A DNA stretch of 8,907 bases. Origin: Opitutaceae bacterium. Its GTDB lineage: Bacteria; Verrucomicrobiota; Verrucomicrobiia; Opitutales; Opitutaceae. The notes beneath the pieces were generated by a model. That model was not told where the DNA came from, did no database searches, and saw only the letters and a program-made list of their open reading frames with translations. The stretch covers positions 1-8,907 of the forward strand of contig JAIRTK010000051.1 in NCBI GenBank assembly GCA_031254955.1. Reading direction: 5' to 3'. Positions 5,651-8,907 of the stretch are shown one piece after another; position 1 is the first letter of the stretch; each line of letters starts with the position of its first letter. The position numbers and the translations under genes were made by a program.

Positions 5651-6091
5651 GGAAACCAAGCAATACTCGCAATGAGAAGAGAGTCGATTCAAAGAGGCGT
5701 CGGAATCAAAAATGATGAGGAAGGGCGCCGCCGCCCGGAGCGGCGGCGGATGCCTCCGGACAAGACGAAGCCTCGCCCCTTTGCGACGGGCTGCACGAAA
5801 GCCCGTCTGTAAAGGGTTGTGCGAATGCCCACGGGTGCAGGGTGCTCGCGTGGCGCGCGTCCAGAGGAGGGACGTTGCCGCTACGGTCGCCGGCACACTG
5901 GAAAGCAACTCAAAATTGTATCACACCCTCTTTATTCTTTCCTCTTTATTTTTGGGAAATGGTATAAAGTATGAATTTAATTCGGAAAGGGCATAAGGGC
6001 GCTCATTCACGGTGGGCGCTGTCCGGGAAAATTGATTTTTTTCAAAGCGCCCGCAAGGGATAAGCCGCCGCACGCCATGTTTGCATGACCT
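5651..6091. other. Intergenic region with two strong hairpins, upstream of the membrane-protein gene
   Basis: CGCCGCCGC (5726-5734) and GCGGCGGCG (5740-5748) form a perfect 9-bp stem. GACGGGCT (5785-5792) and AGCCCGTC (5800-5807) form an 8-bp stem, extended by CCCTTT (5777-5782) and AAAGGG (5811-5816). Both would lie in the leader of the minus-strand message, 75-170 bases before ATG 5650, unless transcription starts closer. The rest (5890-5995) is AT-rich and contains TGGGAAATGGTAT (5953-5965), a motif also found near 1429 and 1579. GGGCGCT (6014-6020) and AGCGCCC (6046-6052) form a distant inverted pair past the oxidoreductase stop, but no convincing terminator was found there. Confidence 0.5.
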
Positions 6092-8791
6092 TTATTCCGC
6101 GTAGGCGCGCACGGCGAAGAGGGCGGCGGGGATGTGCGGCGAGGGATGGGAAAGCTCGATGCGCAGGGCGGTCGTGCGCACGGGCGCGGCGAGTATGTGC
6201 TCGCGCTGGCTCAGGTAGTTGCCGTTCTCCTCCACCAGCGTTTTCCCGGACGCGTCCAGTATTCTGTAGCTGGATACACAGAAGGGCATGTCGCTTTCCG
6301 GGTGCCCCATTTGCACGGATTCCATCGGGTGGTCGTAGTCGGTGTCGAAGGCGAGGGTGATGCGGCGGATGGTTTGCGGGGCGGGCCAGCGGAGCGTGAC
6401 CGCGGGGGCGGGGTCGGCGGGGTCGGCGACCCAGGCGTTGGGGGCGGAGACGGGGCGGGCGAGGCCGTTGAGCAGGTTTTGCGTGGCGTAGAGGGGGATG
6501 GGGGGGGTGATGGCGCAGGCGAGGTTTTCGCCGGCGGGGCGGCGGCGGGGGAGCCAGAACTCGAAGGTGTCCACCCCCACGCCGTCGGGCGGGGTTTGCA
6601 CCGCCGACTTGGCGACCGCTTTGTTCGCCTCGTGCGTGAGCGCGAGGATGCCGGTCACGCGGTGGTCGCTGAGGGCGATTTCGACGGCGGGGTTGGCGTG
6701 GATGATATAAAACGCATAACAGGCGCGCGGGATGACTACTCCGGCGGCGGCGGTGAGGCCGGTGGCGGCGACGGTGGGAGCGGCGATGGTGGTGCCGGCG
6801 GCGGTGGTCTCGGCGGCGGTGCTGTCGGCTGCGGTGGTGCTGGCGGCGGTGGTGCCAGCGGTGGCGGTGTCGGCGGTGGTGGGGGCTGCTGTGGCGGGGC
6901 TGGCGGCGGAGGCGGCGGCAGAGGTTTCGGCGGCGGGAAAATCGAGCGCGACGGGCTGGAAGCCGGCGGCGGCGGCGAGGGGGATTTCGCGGGTGGCGAG
7001 GGTGGTGTCGGGGGTGTGGTTTTGCGGCTTGGAGCTGATGCGCAGTTCGACGCGGAGTGTGGTGTCGGTCTTGGCGCGGGCGTAATACACGACGCGCGGC
7101 GCGGGGCCGGCGGAGACGGGGAGCATCATTGCCCAGGATGCGTTGAGGGGGCGGGTTTTTATCGGGTCGGCGGTGGCGGCGGTTTGGGGCGCGTCCGCGG
7201 CCTTCGGGGTTTGTCCGGTGGAGAGGCCGGACGGGGGCACGGGCGGGACGCGTGTGCTGGCACGCGGGACGCGTGCGCTCCCCGGAGTAGGGGCGCTCCC
7301 CGGAGCGGGGGGGGCGCCCGGAGCAAGGGGGTTTTTAGGAGAAAGGGTGCTTTCAGGAAAGGGGATGTTGCTTGGCGCGGGGGGGAGGGCGGTTAGTTGG
7401 AGTTCGCTGGTGGCGGTTAGTTGCGCGGTTTGGGCGAGGTCGGTTTCGTCGCGCAGGGGGACGCCGGGGATGTATTGGCCGCGTTTTAATAGTTCGCGTT
7501 GCAGTTCTTTTATATACTCGGGGGCGGCGATGTCGCGCGGGAGTTTGTTGTGTTTTTTGCAGAGGGCGGCGGCGAGGCCGACGGCGGCGGCGTTGTGGCC
7601 GCAGGTCGCCATCACGCGGCTCGAGCCGTAGGCCACGTGCGAGGCGCTGATGATGCGTCCGGCCAGGAAGAGGTTTTTTATATTGCGGCTGTACATCGTG
7701 CGGTAGGGGATGCCGTAAACGCCTTTGGCGTGGTATTGCGTGCAGCCGTCGATGGGGCTGTAAACGCCGTCGGCGGGATGCAGGTCGATGGCCCAGCCGC
7801 CGAAAGACACGTCGTCGGGATGCGGGATTTGTTCGACGAGGTCGCGTTGCGTGAGCATGAGGTCGCCTTCGAAGCGGCGGCTTTCGCGCTTGCCCGCGAG
7901 CGTCCCGGCCCATTCGAGGGTCATGGTCGCGGCCTCGGGAAATTTGCCGGAGTTTTTTATATAATTCCAGACGCCGTAGATGACTTTCCACAGTTCCCAT
8001 TTGATTTCCTCGGTGTCGTGCACGGTGTCCTTGCGTCCGCCGTATTCGACCCACCAGAGTTTGCAGCCTTGCTCGGTCGAGGAGAAGTCTTTGTAGCGCG
8101 GGATTTTTGTGATGTCTTGCAGGGCGAAGGACGGGGGCGTGAATTTCACGGGCCGGCCCGTGTCGCGCGAGTAGAAGTAGAGCGAGTGGCCGAGCAGTTC
8201 GCCGAATGCGTCGCCGGGCGCCATGCCTTCGCCGAATTCGTCGCGGTTTTCCGCGCCCATGCGGAAGGCGGCGCCGGCGAGGAAGCCGATGAGGCCGTCG
8301 CCGGTGGCGTCGCAGAACAGAGGCGCGGCGAGGGTGTATTCGGTGGCGTTTTGCGGGTTGAAGGCGCGCAGGGAGCGGATGGTGCCGGCGTCGTTTTTTT
8401 CGAGGTCGTGGATGACGGTGTTGAGCAGGAGCGTGATGTTAGGCTCGCGCGCGACCATTTCGAGGAGGAGGGCATCGACGAAGACGGGGTTGCCTTCGCG
8501 GTTGCGGTGGGTGTTTTCCACCATGAACTCGTCGATGACGCCGCCTTCGCGCGCCCAGCGGTTGTTATTGCCCATGTGGGAGGTGGCGCCGAGTATCCAG
8601 AGGCGCACTTCGCTGGAGCCGTTGCCGCCGAGCACGGGGCGGTCCTGCGCCAGCACGACTTTCAGGCCCTCGCGCGCCGCGGCTATGGCCGCGCACACGC
8701 CGGACAGGCCGCCGCCGCCCACGACGAGGTCGCAGGCGAGGCGGACGGTCTTGAGGGGACGTTTTATAGAAGCTGGAGGAGAGACGGTCAT
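6092..8791 (-). CDS. FAD-dependent oxidoreductase (FAD_oxidored type) with discoidin-like C-terminus and two low-complexity inserts
   Basis: It has 899 codons from ATG 8791 to TAA 6094-6092. The N-terminus carries a Rossmann FAD-binding motif, DLVVGGGGLSGVCAAIAAA (21-39), then GLKVVLAQDRPVLGGNGSSE (42-61), where the usual acidic residue after strand 2 is Gln49/Asp50. FCDATGDG (159-166) and NLFLAGRIISASHVAYGSSR (373-392) are the second and third flavin-contact motifs, so the flavoprotein part (about 18-440) looks intact. Residues 550-610 and 685-720 resemble one beta-rich domain split by an insert. Residues 790-899 look like a discoidin-like jelly roll. Inserts are Pro-rich 471-545 and Ala/Thr-rich 620-685; without them the length would be about 760. 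No signal peptide is seen, so a cytoplasmic site is likely. The substrate is unknown; relatives are often linked to carbohydrate use (established only in general terms). No partner gene is adjacent. The start lies 7 bases past a promoter-like box and lacks a Shine-Dalgarno. Confidence 0.9.
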   Translation of the reverse strand: MTVSPPASIKRPLKTVRLACDLVVGGGGLSGVCAAIAAAREGLKVVLAQDRPVLGGNGSSEVRLWILGATSHMGNNNRWAREGGVIDEFMVENTHRNREGNPVFVDALLLEMVAREPNITLLLNTVIHDLEKNDAGTIRSLRAFNPQNATEYTLAAPLFCDATGDGLIGFLAGAAFRMGAENRDEFGEGMAPGDAFGELLGHSLYFYSRDTGRPVKFTPPSFALQDITKIPRYKDFSSTEQGCKLWWVEYGGRKDTVHDTEEIKWELWKVIYGVWNYIKNSGKFPEAATMTLEWAGTLAGKRESRRFEGDLMLTQRDLVEQIPHPDDVSFGGWAIDLHPADGVYSPIDGCTQYHAKGVYGIPYRTMYSRNIKNLFLAGRIISASHVAYGSSRVMATCGHNAAAVGLAAALCKKHNKLPRDIAAPEYIKELQRELLKRGQYIPGVPLRDETDLAQTAQLTATSELQLTALPPAPSNIPFPESTLSPKNPLAPGAPPAPGSAPTPGSARVPRASTRVPPVPPSGLSTGQTPKAADAPQTAATADPIKTRPLNASWAMMLPVSAGPAPRVVYYARAKTDTTLRVELRISSKPQNHTPDTTLATREIPLAAAAGFQPVALDFPAAETSAAASAASPATAAPTTADTATAGTTAASTTAADSTAAETTAAGTTIAAPTVAATGLTAAAGVVIPRACYAFYIIHANPAVEIALSDHRVTGILALTHEANKAVAKSAVQTPPDGVGVDTFEFWLPRRRPAGENLACAITPPIPLYATQNLLNGLARPVSAPNAWVADPADPAPAVTLRWPAPQTIRRITLAFDTDYDHPMESVQMGHPESDMPFCVSSYRILDASGKTLVEENGNYLSQREHILAAPVRTTALRIELSHPSPHIPAALFAVRAYAE
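6782..6856. repeat. 15-nt coding tandem repeat (pentapeptide xTTAA, five units)
   Basis: Residues 646-670 of the oxidoreductase read GTTAA, STTAA, DSTAA, ETTAA, GTTIA, each from a 15-nt unit of the type GGCGGCGGTGGTGCC on the plus strand. The surrounding Ala/Thr-rich run extends from about 6737 to 6934. The first residue of each unit varies (G, S, D, E, G) while the rest is nearly fixed. Confidence 0.85.
7222..7330. repeat. Palindromic repeat sequence inside the oxidoreductase reading frame
   Basis: GCACGCG-GGA-CGCGTGC (7260-7276) is a perfect hairpin. GCGCTCCCCGGAG occurs at 7275-7287 and 7293-7305, an 18-nt step. GTAG at 7287-7290 is followed after three G by the hairpin CGCTCC-CC-GGAGCG (7294-7307), echoing the GTAG-hairpin elements at 1041-1549. 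On the minus strand the region is read as PPAPGSAPTPGSARVPRAST, part of the Pro-rich insert. It looks like an intergenic-type repeat that landed in frame. Confidence 0.6.
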
Positions 8792-8827
8792 GATGGTATA
8801 TAAAATTATATGTTTTTAGTTTTTCAA
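8792..8827 (-). promoter_or_regulatory. Candidate sigma-70-type promoter of the oxidoreductase gene
   Basis: On the minus strand TTGAAA (8827-8822) is followed after 17 bases by TTTATA (8804-8799), which ends 7 bases before ATG 8791. A better -10 match, TATAAT (8810-8805), lies 11 bases after TTGAAA and has no proper -35. Either -10 would start transcription within about 0-7 bases of the ATG, predicting a leaderless or nearly leaderless message. This agrees with the lack of a Shine-Dalgarno. Confidence 0.4.
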
Positions 8828-8907
8828 CAGCGAATGAACGCGGGGCGAATATAGACAGGGGTTGCGGGTGTATTATTATTCGATAACACGTCGGGGGGGA
8901 GATCGGA
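8828..8907. other. Right edge, no gene seen
   Basis: These 80 bases upstream of the oxidoreductase hold no supported gene. GTGTATTATTATTCGATAACAC (about 8868-8889) has GTGT/ACAC ends and imperfect inner symmetry. It could be an operator, but nothing in the window supports that. Confidence 0.25.

Noticed and set aside
5651..5908. N-terminal extension of the membrane protein to ATG 5908
   Set aside because: The 86 extra residues are Arg/Pro-rich and coincide with two strong DNA hairpins. A start at 5650 places a hydrophobic segment close to the N-terminus.
6014..6052. Terminator after the oxidoreductase
   Set aside because: The 7-bp arms are separated by 25 bases that contain the only A/T run, so no proper stem plus T-tract forms.
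7499..8803. 434-codon and 198-codon plus-strand frames opposite the oxidoreductase
   Set aside because: They are antisense shadows of a gene with clear FAD-binding motifs, and their composition is an artefact of high GC.

Overview
The window looks like chromosome from a GC-rich Verrucomicrobiota bacterium, most likely of the Opitutaceae type. This is inferred from GC-rich codon use, from the FAD-oxidoreductase and HtrA protein types, and from the many short palindromic repeats between genes. I could run no database search, so the taxonomy is a judgement. All four genes I support lie on the minus strand.

Layout. Positions 1-191 hold the N-terminal end of a probable tyrosine-type integrase that runs off the left edge. 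Positions 192-1840 contain no intact gene. They hold decayed coding sequence, including the remnant of a PPC (bacterial pre-peptidase C-terminal) domain whose last strand motif runs into a short tandem repeat. They also hold a dense cluster of palindromic elements and several terminator-like hairpins with T-tracts on the minus strand. Positions 1841-3442 encode a complete DegP/HtrA-type periplasmic serine protease with two PDZ domains. Positions 3689-5650 encode a polytopic inner-membrane protein of unknown function with a soluble C-terminal part. Positions 6092-8791 encode a large FAD-dependent oxidoreductase with a discoidin-like C-terminus and two low-complexity inserts. The three complete genes are separated by about 250 and 440 bases, so each is probably transcribed on its own. 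No shared pathway is evident beyond the fact that two of them act at the envelope.

Most notable signal. Three different elements (1041-1142, 1308-1412, 1458-1549) share one architecture: a 5' GTAG, a hairpin, a short spacer, an inverted hairpin and a 3' CTAC. Each is 92-105 bp long. This is the architecture of REP doublets (BIME/REPIN) mobilised by RAYT/TnpA-REP HUH transposases, but the palindromes differ and no transposase is in the window. A further GTAG-plus-hairpin lies inside the oxidoreductase reading frame. Also unusual are a pentapeptide repeat inside that enzyme, a 24-nt in-frame duplication at the degP start, and the absence of a Shine-Dalgarno sequence at all four starts.
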